Assembly (NCBI RefSeq): GCF_002155695.1
Contig: NZ_MUYJ01000005.1
Span: forward strand, 62,001 to 126,000
Reading direction: 5' to 3'
Source: Erythrobacter tepidarius
Lineage (GTDB): Bacteria > Pseudomonadota > Alphaproteobacteria > Sphingomonadales > Sphingomonadaceae
Length of the DNA stretch: 64,000 nucleotides
Notes under the pieces: model-generated
What the model was told of the DNA's origin: nothing
Seen by the model: only the letters and a program-made list of their open reading frames with translations
Database searches by the model: none
Part shown: positions 8,978 through 16,326 of the stretch, piece after piece
How the letters are laid out: each line of letters begins with the position of its first letter
How positions within the stretch are numbered: the first letter of the stretch is position 1
Translations under genes and position numbers: made by a program

Positions 8978-9988
8978 ATGACCGCCGCGCCCTTCTCATG
9001 GATCCGGCCCGAGCGTCACGGCATCCACATCCTTCCCGCCGATGCCTGGGTCGATCCCGCGCGCCCCGTGCCCCGCGCGCTGGTGACGCATGGCCATGCC
9101 GATCACGCCCGCGGCGGGCATGGCCAGACCATCGCCACCCCGGCGACGCTGGCGATCATGGCGCTGCGCTATCAGACCCGCGCGGGCGCGGTGGCGGCGG
9201 AATATGGCGAAGCGGTCAGCATCGGCGCAGGCGTCACGGCGACTTTCCTGCCGGCCGGGCACGTGCTCGGCAGCGCGCAGATCCTGCTCGAACACGCCGG
9301 CGAGCGGGTGATCATCACCGGCGATTACAAGCGCGCCCCCGATCCCACCTGCGCGCCCTTCGAAGTCACCCCTTGCGATATCTTCATCACCGAGGCGACC
9401 TTCGGCCTGCCGGTCTTTGCCCATCCGCCGATCCAGGGAGAAATCGCCAAACTATTGAATTATCTGGATAATGAACCCGAGAGCTGCGTCCTCGTCGGCG
9501 CCTATGCGCTGGGCAAGGCGCAGCGGGTGATCGCCGAACTGCGCGCGTCAGGGCATCATGACACCATCTGGCTGCACGGGGCGATGGAGGCCATGTGCCG
9601 CCTTTACGAGGAGCACGGCGTGGCGCTGGGTGATCTGCGGCTGGTGAGCGACGCGCCCTCGAAGGAGGCGCTGCGAGGCCACATCGTGATCGCCCCGCCC
9701 TCAGCCCTCCATGATCGCTGGAGCCGCCGCCTGCCCGATCCCGTCACCGCGATGGCGAGCGGGTGGATGCGGGTGCGCGCAAGGGCGCGGCAGCGCGGGG
9801 TCGAGCTGCCGCTGGTCATTTCCGATCATGCCGACTGGAACGAGCTGACCGCCACCATCGCCGAGGTGAACCCGCAAGAGACCTGGATCACCCACGGGCG
9901 CGAGGAGGCGCTGCTGCGCTGGTGCCAGCTCAATCAGCGCCGCGCCCGCGCGCTCGCGCTGGTGGGCTACGAGGACGAGGATGACTGA
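8978..9988 (+). CDS. Ligase-associated DNA exonuclease (metallo-beta-lactamase fold)
   Basis: A 336-residue protein of the ligase-associated DNA exonuclease family, an Artemis/SNM1-like nuclease. The metal site motif THGHADHARGG (H38-x-H40-x-D42-H43) is clear; further ligand positions are GHVLGSAQ, the GDYKR segment and the late SDHADW (beta-CASP). The start is the ATG at 8978; a TTG six codons earlier lacks support. It precedes an ATP-dependent DNA ligase with which it is usually encoded, interrupted here by one inverted gene. It probably trims DNA ends before ligation. Confidence 0.92.
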   Translation: MTAAPFSWIRPERHGIHILPADAWVDPARPVPRALVTHGHADHARGGHGQTIATPATLAIMALRYQTRAGAVAAEYGEAVSIGAGVTATFLPAGHVLGSAQILLEHAGERVIITGDYKRAPDPTCAPFEVTPCDIFITEATFGLPVFAHPPIQGEIAKLLNYLDNEPESCVLVGAYALGKAQRVIAELRASGHHDTIWLHGAMEAMCRLYEEHGVALGDLRLVSDAPSKEALRGHIVIAPPSALHDRWSRRLPDPVTAMASGWMRVRARARQRGVELPLVISDHADWNELTATIAEVNPQETWITHGREEALLRWCQLNQRRARALALVGYEDEDD

Positions 9989-10013
9989 GATCCCCGTCCC
10001 CGCGCGCGCGGAC

Positions 10014-10328
10014 TTACTTGATTGCGGTCAGATCGGCATCGATCTTGCCGAGCAGTTCCTCGCTGATCAGGCCCTGCGAGAAGGGGGCGAGCGCCTTCAG
10101 GCTAAGCGCCTTGAATTGTTCGTAGGCCGGGTGTTGGTCGATACCCGGCAGGTGCTTTATGAGCACGGCCTTGGCGCGCTCGTCGGCCATCAGGGCCTCG
10201 ATCGGCGTGTCGATCGAGAAGGCCGCGGCGGGCGCGGAGGCGGGCGCTTCGCCCTGGGCAAGCGCCGCGGCGGGCGCAGCAAGGCCGGAAAGGGCAAGGC
10301 AGAGGGCGGCAGGCAGGCTGAAGGTCAT
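10014..10328 (-). CDS. Small secreted protein of unknown function
   Basis: A 104-residue protein with a clear Sec signal peptide (SLPAALCLALSGLAAPAAALAQ; cleavage after AQ or ALA). The mature part reads TPIEALMADERAKAVLIKHLPGIDQHP and is predicted helical. I do not recognise a named domain, although similar short exported proteins occur in sphingomonads. The ATG at 10328 has AAGGA about 8 bases upstream, whereas the ATG at 10337 abuts that site. It sits in reverse between the exonuclease and ligase genes. Its promoter region holds the inverted repeat at 10368-10383. Confidence 0.7.
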   Translation of the reverse strand: MTFSLPAALCLALSGLAAPAAALAQGEAPASAPAAAFSIDTPIEALMADERAKAVLIKHLPGIDQHPAYEQFKALSLKALAPFSQGLISEELLGKIDADLTAIK

Positions 10329-10367
10329 GGGGGGCATTCCTTGTTGGCAAAGTCGCAAGGGGCGCGA

Positions 10368-10383
10368 CTGACATCCCTGTCAG
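10368..10383. promoter_or_regulatory. Inverted repeat CTGACA-N4-TGTCAG between divergent genes
   Basis: Perfect 6-bp arms around TCCC, in the 110-bp region between the small secreted protein gene (start 10328, minus) and the ATP-dependent ligase gene (start 10439, plus). The same arms form the core of the larger repeat at 1328-1349. A TetR-type operator is plausible; the arms are shorter here. Confidence 0.4.
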
Positions 10384-10438
10384 CGGCCTGCTTTATAGCA
10401 TCCGCAGGGTCGCGCAATCATCATCGCAGGCGCCCCTG

Positions 10439-12037
10439 ATGGAGCAGTTCGCCGCCCTGCTCGACGCGCTGGCCTTCACCACCAGCCGCAACCGCAAGCT
10501 GGCGCTGATCGCGGATTACCTGCGCCACGCACCCGATCCTGATCGCGGCTGGGCGCTGGCGGGCCTGACCGGCGGGCTGGATTTCCCGGCGGTGAAAGCC
10601 TCTACCATCCGCAAGCTGATGAGCGAGCGGGTCGATCCCGTGTTGTGGGCCTTGTCCCGCGATTTCGTCGGGGATACGGCCGAGACCGCCAGCCTGCTGT
10701 GGCCGGAGCCTGAGGATCGGGTGCCACAAGAGGCCTTGTCGCTGGCGCAGGTGGTTGCCACCCTTGCCGCCCTCACCCGTGCAACCGCGCCGCAGGAACT
10801 GGCCGCACTGTTCGACCGGCTCGACGCGCGCGGGCGCTTTGCGCTCATCAAGCTTGCCACCGGGGCAATGCGCGTCGGGGTCTCAGCGCGGCTCGCGAAG
10901 ACCGCCTTTGCGCAGGCCTTTGGGGTGGCGCTGGAGGCGGTGGAGGAATATTGGCACGCGCTCGCCCCGCCCTATGCCGCATTGTTCGACTGGGCGAGGG
11001 GGGCGGCGCCTGCACTCGATCTTGCCCATGTCCCGCGCTTCCGGCCCTTCATGCTGGCGCATCCGCTCGAACAGGGGGAAGTCGATCTGGCCGACTATGC
11101 CGCCGAGTGGAAGTGGGACGGCATCCGCGTGCAATTGGTGCGCGCCGGCGGACAGACGCGGGTCTATTCACGCTCGGGCGACGATATTTCGCTGAGCTTC
11201 CCCGAACTGCGCGATGGGCTGCCCTTCGATGTGGTGCTCGACGGCGAATTGCTGGTGCGCGGTTCGGCCCAGGGCGGCGCGGCGGGCGGCGCGGCGCATT
11301 TCAACGCGCTCCAGCAAAGGCTCGGACGCAAGCGCGTATCGGCAAGGATGCTGCGCGAATACCCGGCCTTCGTGCGGCTTTATGACGTCCTGCTGCTGGA
11401 GGGTGAGGACTTGCGCGAGGCCCCGTGGAAGTCGCGCCGCGCAACTCTTGAGGCGCTGATGCCGCGTCTGCCGGCGAGCCGTTTCGATCTCTCGATGCTG
11501 GTCGAGGCGGAAAACTTCGCCGCGCTCGCCGCGATCCGTGACGCCGCGCGCGACGCGGCGATCGAGGGGCTGATGCTCAAGCACAGGATGAGCCCCTATG
11601 TCGCCGGACGCAAGGCGGGCCTCTGGTTCAAATGGAAGCGCGATCCGCTGCTCATCGACTGCGTGCTCATGTATGCCCAGCGCGGCAGCGGCAAGCGGAG
11701 CAGCTTCTATTCCGACTACACCTTCGGCTGCTGGGCCGGCGATCCCGATGCGGGCGGGGAATTGCTCCCGGTCGGCAAGGCCTATTCGGGCTTTACCGAC
11801 ACCGAATTGCAGCAGCTCGACCGCTTTGTGCGCCAGCACACGCTGAACAGGTTCGGGCCCGTGCGCGAGGTGGAACGCAAACTGGTGTTCGAGATTGCCT
11901 TCGATTCGGTCCATGCCAGCAAGCGGCACAAGAGCGGCCTCGCGATGCGCTTCCCGCGCATCCACCGCATCCGCTGGGACAAGCCCGCGCACGAGGCGGA
12001 CCGGGTGGATGCGCTGCGGGCGTTGATAAAGGACTGA
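10439..12037 (+). CDS. ATP-dependent DNA ligase (cisplatin damage response type)
   Basis: A 532-residue ATP-dependent DNA ligase of the family annotated as cisplatin damage response ligase. The N-terminal DNA-binding domain starts MEQFAALLDALAFTTSRNRKL. The nucleotidyl-transfer motif I EWKWDGIRVQ places the adenylated lysine at about residue 225. Motif III (VLDGELL) and motif IV (EGLMLK) follow, then an OB-fold C-terminus. It joins nicked or processed ends together with the neighbouring exonuclease. The helicase and phosphoesterase partners often found with this pair are missing here. Its start codon lies 56 bases past the 10368-10383 repeat. Confidence 0.93.
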   Translation: MEQFAALLDALAFTTSRNRKLALIADYLRHAPDPDRGWALAGLTGGLDFPAVKASTIRKLMSERVDPVLWALSRDFVGDTAETASLLWPEPEDRVPQEALSLAQVVATLAALTRATAPQELAALFDRLDARGRFALIKLATGAMRVGVSARLAKTAFAQAFGVALEAVEEYWHALAPPYAALFDWARGAAPALDLAHVPRFRPFMLAHPLEQGEVDLADYAAEWKWDGIRVQLVRAGGQTRVYSRSGDDISLSFPELRDGLPFDVVLDGELLVRGSAQGGAAGGAAHFNALQQRLGRKRVSARMLREYPAFVRLYDVLLLEGEDLREAPWKSRRATLEALMPRLPASRFDLSMLVEAENFAALAAIRDAARDAAIEGLMLKHRMSPYVAGRKAGLWFKWKRDPLLIDCVLMYAQRGSGKRSSFYSDYTFGCWAGDPDAGGELLPVGKAYSGFTDTELQQLDRFVRQHTLNRFGPVREVERKLVFEIAFDSVHASKRHKSGLAMRFPRIHRIRWDKPAHEADRVDALRALIKD

Positions 12038-12076
12038 GCGCGGCCTAGTTCAGGCGCAGTCCAACCGGAGAGAGCC

Positions 12077-12592
12077 ATGTCCTACGCCACCGCGCTGCTT
12101 GCTACCTGTGCCAACACGCTCGGCACGCTCGATCATCTCGTCGCCAGGGCGCAAGGCCACGCCAAGGGCGAGGCCTTGCTGCAATCGCGGCTGGTCGAGG
12201 ATATGTTCCCGCTCCACACCCAGATCCGCCTCACCCTCGATCAGGTGGTGACCGCCTTGAAGCGGCTGGGAAAGCGCGAGCTGGCCGTCGATGACAGCGA
12301 CATCACCTCCTTTGCCATCGCCCGCACCCGGATCGCCGCCGTGCGCGATCTGGTGGCGCAGACCGATCCCGCCGTCTGGCCGGCCGCCGGCGATCCGGTG
12401 GAGTTTACCCTCCCCAACGGCATGGCCTTCGCCATGCAGGCGCATGAATATTGCCGCGACTGGGCCATCCCGCAGCTCTATTTCCACCTGATGGCGACCT
12501 ATGCGATCCTGCGCATGGAAGGCCTCGCCATCGGCAAGGCGGATTATGTCGGCTACATGATGAAATATCTCAGGCAGCCCGCGGCAGGCTGA
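12077..12592 (+). CDS. DUF1993 domain protein
   Basis: A 171-residue protein covering the full DUF1993 domain, a four-helix DinB-like fold of unknown biochemical role. Visible features are the helix LLATCANTLGTLDHLVARAQGHA, then DITSFAIARTRIAAVRDLVAQTD, and a C-terminal HEYCRDWAIPQLYFHLMATYAILR helix. The histidines could bind a metal in DinB fashion, but this is inference. GGAGAG lies directly upstream of the ATG. It sits 39 bases after the ligase gene and may be co-transcribed with it. Confidence 0.85.
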   Translation: MSYATALLATCANTLGTLDHLVARAQGHAKGEALLQSRLVEDMFPLHTQIRLTLDQVVTALKRLGKRELAVDDSDITSFAIARTRIAAVRDLVAQTDPAVWPAAGDPVEFTLPNGMAFAMQAHEYCRDWAIPQLYFHLMATYAILRMEGLAIGKADYVGYMMKYLRQPAAG

Positions 12593-12639
12593 ACTCCGGC
12601 GCTCTTGCGGTACGATTCCGCAGGGGCCAATTGCAAACC

Positions 12640-13902
12640 ATGCAACCCAAAATCCTGACCACAATGCGCGGCTATACGCCGGCATTGCTGCTGGCCGATG
12701 CGCTTGCAGGGCTGACCGTGGCGATGGTGGCCATCCCGCTGTGTATCGCCATTGCGATTGCCTGGGGCGCGGAACCGGCCAAGGGGCTGGTTACCGCGAT
12801 TGTCGGCGGTTTGCTGATCTCGCTCTTGGGTGGCAGCCAGGTGCAGATCGGCGGGCCGACGGGCGCTTTCATCGTGGTGGTCTTCTCGGTCATTGCCGAT
12901 CACGGCTATGACGGGCTGGTGCTGGCGACGATGATGGCGGGCATCATCCTGATCATCGCCGGGTGGTTGCGCGCGGGCCAGCTGATCGCTTTCATACCCG
13001 AAGCAGTGGTCAACGGCTTCACCATCGGCATCGCGATCATCATCGCCTTCAGCCAGTTGGGCGATCTGCTCGGCATCGACCTGCGCGGCGTGCCTGCCGA
13101 TATCGCCGAGAAAGCCCCGGCGATCTGGGCGGCACGGGGGCAAATCAATCCGATGGCGCTTGCCACCGGCATCGCCGCGATCGCGCTGATCGTCGCACTG
13201 CGCTGCGCCTTTCCGCGTTTTCCGGGAGTGGTGGTGGCGATCGCGGTGATCTCGGCGGGGGTGGCGCTGACCGGGCTTCCGGTGGAGACGATCGCCGGAC
13301 GCTTCGGAGAATTGCCGCGCGCCCTGCCCTGGCCGCATATCCCCCAGATCACCGTGCCGCGCCTGATCGAACTGCTGCCCTCGGCGCTGATCATCGCCTT
13401 CCTCGCTGCGGTCGAATCGCTGCTCTCGGCAATGGTGGCGGACCGGATGATCGGCAGCCAGCACCGTCCCAATGCCGAGGTCAGCGCGCAGGGCTGGGCG
13501 AATCTCGGCTCGGCGCTGTTCGGCGGGATGCCCGCGACCGGCGCGATTGCCCGCACCGCGACCAATGTCAATGCCGGAGGCAAGACGCCGATGGCAGGCG
13601 TGCTGCACGCGGTGTTCATCCTGCTGATCATGCTCATCGCCGCGCCGCTGGCGGGTTATTTGGCCCTGCCCGCACTCGCCGGTCTGCTGCTGGTCACCGC
13701 GTGGAACATGAGCGAGCCGCACAAGTGGCGCGGCTACTGGGCCGCACCGGTCGAGGATCGGGTGTTGCTGGTGCTGACCTTGGTGCTGACCGTTGTCGCC
13801 GATCTGACCGTCGCCATCGGCACGGGGGTGGCACTGGGGCTCTTGCTGCGGCTGCGCCAATACCGCGTCAACCCGCCCGACTGGGAGGGGCCGGAGCTCT
13901 AA
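12640..13902 (+). CDS. SulP family inorganic anion transporter lacking a STAS domain
   Basis: A 420-residue integral membrane protein of the SLC26/SulP family with about 10-12 hydrophobic segments. The family core is visible near the N-terminus (DALAGLTVAMVAIPLCIAIAIAWG) and in GSQVQIGGPTGAFIVVV; the region GMPATGAIARTATNVNAGGKTPMAG corresponds to the conserved transmembrane 8-10 loop. The protein ends immediately after the last membrane segment with RLRQYRVNPPDWEGPEL, so the cytoplasmic STAS domain of typical family members is absent. The transported anion (sulfate, bicarbonate or other) cannot be assigned. Its stop overlaps the convergent DUF167 gene by 4 bases. Confidence 0.9.
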   Translation: MQPKILTTMRGYTPALLLADALAGLTVAMVAIPLCIAIAIAWGAEPAKGLVTAIVGGLLISLLGGSQVQIGGPTGAFIVVVFSVIADHGYDGLVLATMMAGIILIIAGWLRAGQLIAFIPEAVVNGFTIGIAIIIAFSQLGDLLGIDLRGVPADIAEKAPAIWAARGQINPMALATGIAAIALIVALRCAFPRFPGVVVAIAVISAGVALTGLPVETIAGRFGELPRALPWPHIPQITVPRLIELLPSALIIAFLAAVESLLSAMVADRMIGSQHRPNAEVSAQGWANLGSALFGGMPATGAIARTATNVNAGGKTPMAGVLHAVFILLIMLIAAPLAGYLALPALAGLLLVTAWNMSEPHKWRGYWAAPVEDRVLLVLTLVLTVVADLTVAIGTGVALGLLLRLRQYRVNPPDWEGPEL

Positions 13903-14180
13903 AGCTCAATCGCCAGCAGCTTCTGGCGCGAAGTCCCGCCCCGCAGCAGGCTCACCCGCGAGGGTGCGAGGCCGAGCGCACGCGCCAGCAGCGCGATCAC
14001 CGCGTCATTGGCCGCACCCTTGTCGGCAGGCGCGCGCACCTTTACCAGCACGGCATCCCCGGTCAGCGTCACCGATTCCGCGCGCGCGCCCGGAGTTACC
14101 CTGACGGCAAGCCGGCCGCCGGCGTCGATCCGCGCGCGCAAGGCCGCCGGATCGGGCAGGGACGGAGCCGGGCGCGCCAT
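13899..14180 (-). CDS. DUF167 family protein (YggU-like)
   Basis: A 93-residue protein with the YggU/DUF167 fold: RLAVRVTPGARAESV, then VLVKVRAPADKGAANDAVIALLARALGL and the terminal RVSLLRGGTSRQKLLAI. The function of the family is unknown. Its ATG shares one base with the stop of the upstream carbonic anhydrase-like gene (TGATG), and its stop overlaps the convergent SulP gene by 4 bases. It is the last gene of the hemB-led minus-strand operon. Confidence 0.9.
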   Translation of the reverse strand: MARPAPSLPDPAALRARIDAGGRLAVRVTPGARAESVTLTGDAVLVKVRAPADKGAANDAVIALLARALGLAPSRVSLLRGGTSRQKLLAIEL

Positions 14181-14746
14181 CAGCCGAGCGCAGCGGCGAC
14201 CGCCTTGGCATGGTGTTTCGCGTTCTCGGCATAATGCGCAACACCCACGCGCATACTGGCAATCGCCGCGTCGCTCAGCTCCTTCATACGCACCGCCGGA
14301 CGGCCCGCCCACAGCTCGCGCTCGCCCATCACCTTGCGCTCGGTCAGCATCGCACCCGCGGCGAGCATGGCATCGGAGCCGATCACCGCCTTGTTCATCA
14401 CGATCGCACCAAGTCCGACGAAGCCGCGATCATGGATCGTGCAGCCGTGGACCATCGCCATGTGACCGATCAGCACATCATCACCGATCACCAGCGGGCA
14501 GCCATCAGGGTCACCGGGCCGCGGCGGATCGCAATGGAGGACGCTGCCGTCCTGCACGTTGGTGCGCTCCCCGATGCGGATCGAGAACACGTCGGCGCGC
14601 AGCACGCAATTATACCAAATCGAACTGCCCGCCCCGATCTCGACGTCGCCGATGATCGTGCAGCCGGGCGCGATGAAGGCGGTTTCGTGGATTTTCGGGG
14701 TCTTGCCGAGGATCGGGATGATGTTGACCCCGGGACGAGTGGTCAT
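14180..14746 (-). CDS. Gamma carbonic anhydrase family protein
   Basis: A 188-residue left-handed beta-helix protein with hexapeptide repeats (IIGDVEIGAGSSIWYNCVLRAD, then IGERTNVQDGSVLHCD). The three zinc-ligand histidines of the gamma-CA/PaaY/YrdA group appear in LHCD, IGHMAMVHGC and the neighbouring positions. Whether it is an active carbonic anhydrase or a related enzyme cannot be told. Its ATG overlaps the stop of the upstream GNAT gene (ATGA). Confidence 0.9.
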   Translation of the reverse strand: MTTRPGVNIIPILGKTPKIHETAFIAPGCTIIGDVEIGAGSSIWYNCVLRADVFSIRIGERTNVQDGSVLHCDPPRPGDPDGCPLVIGDDVLIGHMAMVHGCTIHDRGFVGLGAIVMNKAVIGSDAMLAAGAMLTERKVMGERELWAGRPAVRMKELSDAAIASMRVGVAHYAENAKHHAKAVAAALG

Positions 14747-15294
14747 CTTCGCTGCGCCTCCCATTGCGCTTTGGTGATCGCGTATTGGATGATCGGTTCG
14801 GGATCGGCCGGATCGCGGAAATCCAGATCCGCGCGGCGCTCCATGCCGAGTTTCTCCATCAGACGCCAGCTGCCGTGGTTGGACGCGCAGGTCAAGGCGA
14901 CGATATGCGGGGCGCCAATGACGTCAAAGCCCCAGTCGATCACCGTGCGCATCGCCTCGCAGGCATAGCCCATCCGCCAGCGGTCCTCGCGCACCAGCCA
15001 GCCGATCTCGTGGTCTTGCGGATTGGGCGCGAGCGGATGGGCGACGCGGCGCAAACCGCAATGGCCAACCATCTCGCCGCTGGCGCGCTCCTCCATCATC
15101 ATGAAGCCGAAGCCATGCGCGGCAAAGCTGGCGCGCGCGGCCTCGTGCTTGGCGGCGATTACGGCGCGCGGCTGCACCCCGCCAAGCCAGCGCATCACCG
15201 CCGGGGTGTTGAGCAGTTCCATATGCAGATCGAGGTCATCCGCGCGGATCTGGCGCAGGATCAGGCGCTGGGTCGAAAGAACGATCTCAGCCAT
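14743..15294 (-). CDS. GNAT family N-acetyltransferase
   Basis: A 183-residue GNAT enzyme of the RimJ/RimL-like group: TQRLILRQIRADDLD at the start, central EIGWLVREDRWRMGYACEAMR (acetyl-CoA binding motif A, R/Q-x-x-G-x-A) and the late ASNHGSWRLMEKLGMER. The acceptor, possibly a protein N-terminus or small amine, is unknown. Its first codons overlap the last 8 bases of hemB. Confidence 0.9.
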   Translation of the reverse strand: MAEIVLSTQRLILRQIRADDLDLHMELLNTPAVMRWLGGVQPRAVIAAKHEAARASFAAHGFGFMMMEERASGEMVGHCGLRRVAHPLAPNPQDHEIGWLVREDRWRMGYACEAMRTVIDWGFDVIGAPHIVALTCASNHGSWRLMEKLGMERRADLDFRDPADPEPIIQYAITKAQWEAQRR

Positions 15295-16282
15295 TCAGCA
15301 GGCGAGCGGCATGTGCGGCGTGGTAGGTGAGAACCCCGCGCACGCCCGCGCGCTTGAACGCAATCAGCGTTTCCAGCACGAGCGCATCGCGGTCCCCCGC
15401 GCCCGCCGCAGCCGCGGCCTCGATCATCGCGTATTCGCCAGACACCTGATAGGCAAAGACCGGCACATCGAAGCGCCGCTTCACCCGAAAGATGATGTCG
15501 AGATAGGCAAGGCCCGGCTTCACCATCACCGAATCCGCCCCTTCCGCAATGTCCAGCGCCACCTCGCGCAGCGCTTCTTCGGCATTGGCCGGATCCATCT
15601 GGTAGGCCTTCTTGTCGCCCTTGAGCAGCCCGCCGCTGCCCACCGCATCGCGGAACGGGCCGTAGAAGGCGCTGGCATATTTGGCGGCGTAGGACATGAT
15701 CTGGACATTGACGTGCCCGTTCATCTCCAGCGCGCGGCGGATCGCGCCGATGCGGCCATCCATCATGTCGGAAGGCGCGATGATGTCCGCGCCCGCATTG
15801 GCCTGATTGACCGCCTGATCGACCAGCACCGCGACCGTATCGTCGTTCACCACATAGCCGCTCGCGTCGATCAGCCCGTCCTGCCCGTGGCTGGTATAGG
15901 GATCGAGCGCGACGTCGGTCAGCACGCCGATGTCGTTGCCGCAGGCGTCCTTGATCGCGCGGATCGCCTGGCACATCAGGTTATCAGGGTTGTGCGCCTC
16001 GGCCCCATCGTCGCTGCGCAGCGCGGGCGGGGTATTGGGGAACAGCGCGACCACCGCAATCCCCAGATCGACCGCCTCTTTCGCCCGCGCGACAATGCCA
16101 TCGACCGACCAGCGCGAGACGCCCGGCAGGGTCTTGATCGGCTCCTCCACGCCCTTGCCCGCCGTCACGAACAGCGGCCAGATCAGATCGGCAGGGGTCA
16201 GCACCGTCTCGCGGTGGAGCGCGCGGCTCCAGGCATGGGCGCGGGTGCGGCGCAGGCGGGTGTTGGGATAGCTTGCGGTCAT
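15287..16282 (-). CDS. hemB: Porphobilinogen synthase (delta-aminolevulinic acid dehydratase)
   Basis: A 331-residue enzyme that condenses two 5-aminolevulinate molecules to porphobilinogen in haem and, where present, bacteriochlorophyll synthesis. The two Schiff-base lysines are K201 (SYAAKYASAFYGP) and K255 (VMVKPGLAYLD). The metal region reads DVALDPYTSHGQDG, in which the three zinc cysteines of animal and yeast enzymes are replaced; this is the Mg-dependent alphaproteobacterial type. It heads a minus-strand run with the GNAT, gamma-CA and DUF167 genes. Later haem genes hemJ and hemE are also in the window. Confidence 0.97.
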   Translation of the reverse strand: MTASYPNTRLRRTRAHAWSRALHRETVLTPADLIWPLFVTAGKGVEEPIKTLPGVSRWSVDGIVARAKEAVDLGIAVVALFPNTPPALRSDDGAEAHNPDNLMCQAIRAIKDACGNDIGVLTDVALDPYTSHGQDGLIDASGYVVNDDTVAVLVDQAVNQANAGADIIAPSDMMDGRIGAIRRALEMNGHVNVQIMSYAAKYASAFYGPFRDAVGSGGLLKGDKKAYQMDPANAEEALREVALDIAEGADSVMVKPGLAYLDIIFRVKRRFDVPVFAYQVSGEYAMIEAAAAAGAGDRDALVLETLIAFKRAGVRGVLTYHAAHAARLLNG

Positions 16283-16326
16283 GGCGCGAGACTTAGGCGC
16301 AATTCCCGCCGGACGACAAGCGCTGG

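Noticed and set aside
12553..13860. 435-residue minus-strand frame opposite the SulP gene
   Set aside because: Histidine- and glutamine-rich shadow of a membrane protein gene; no start signal or family match.
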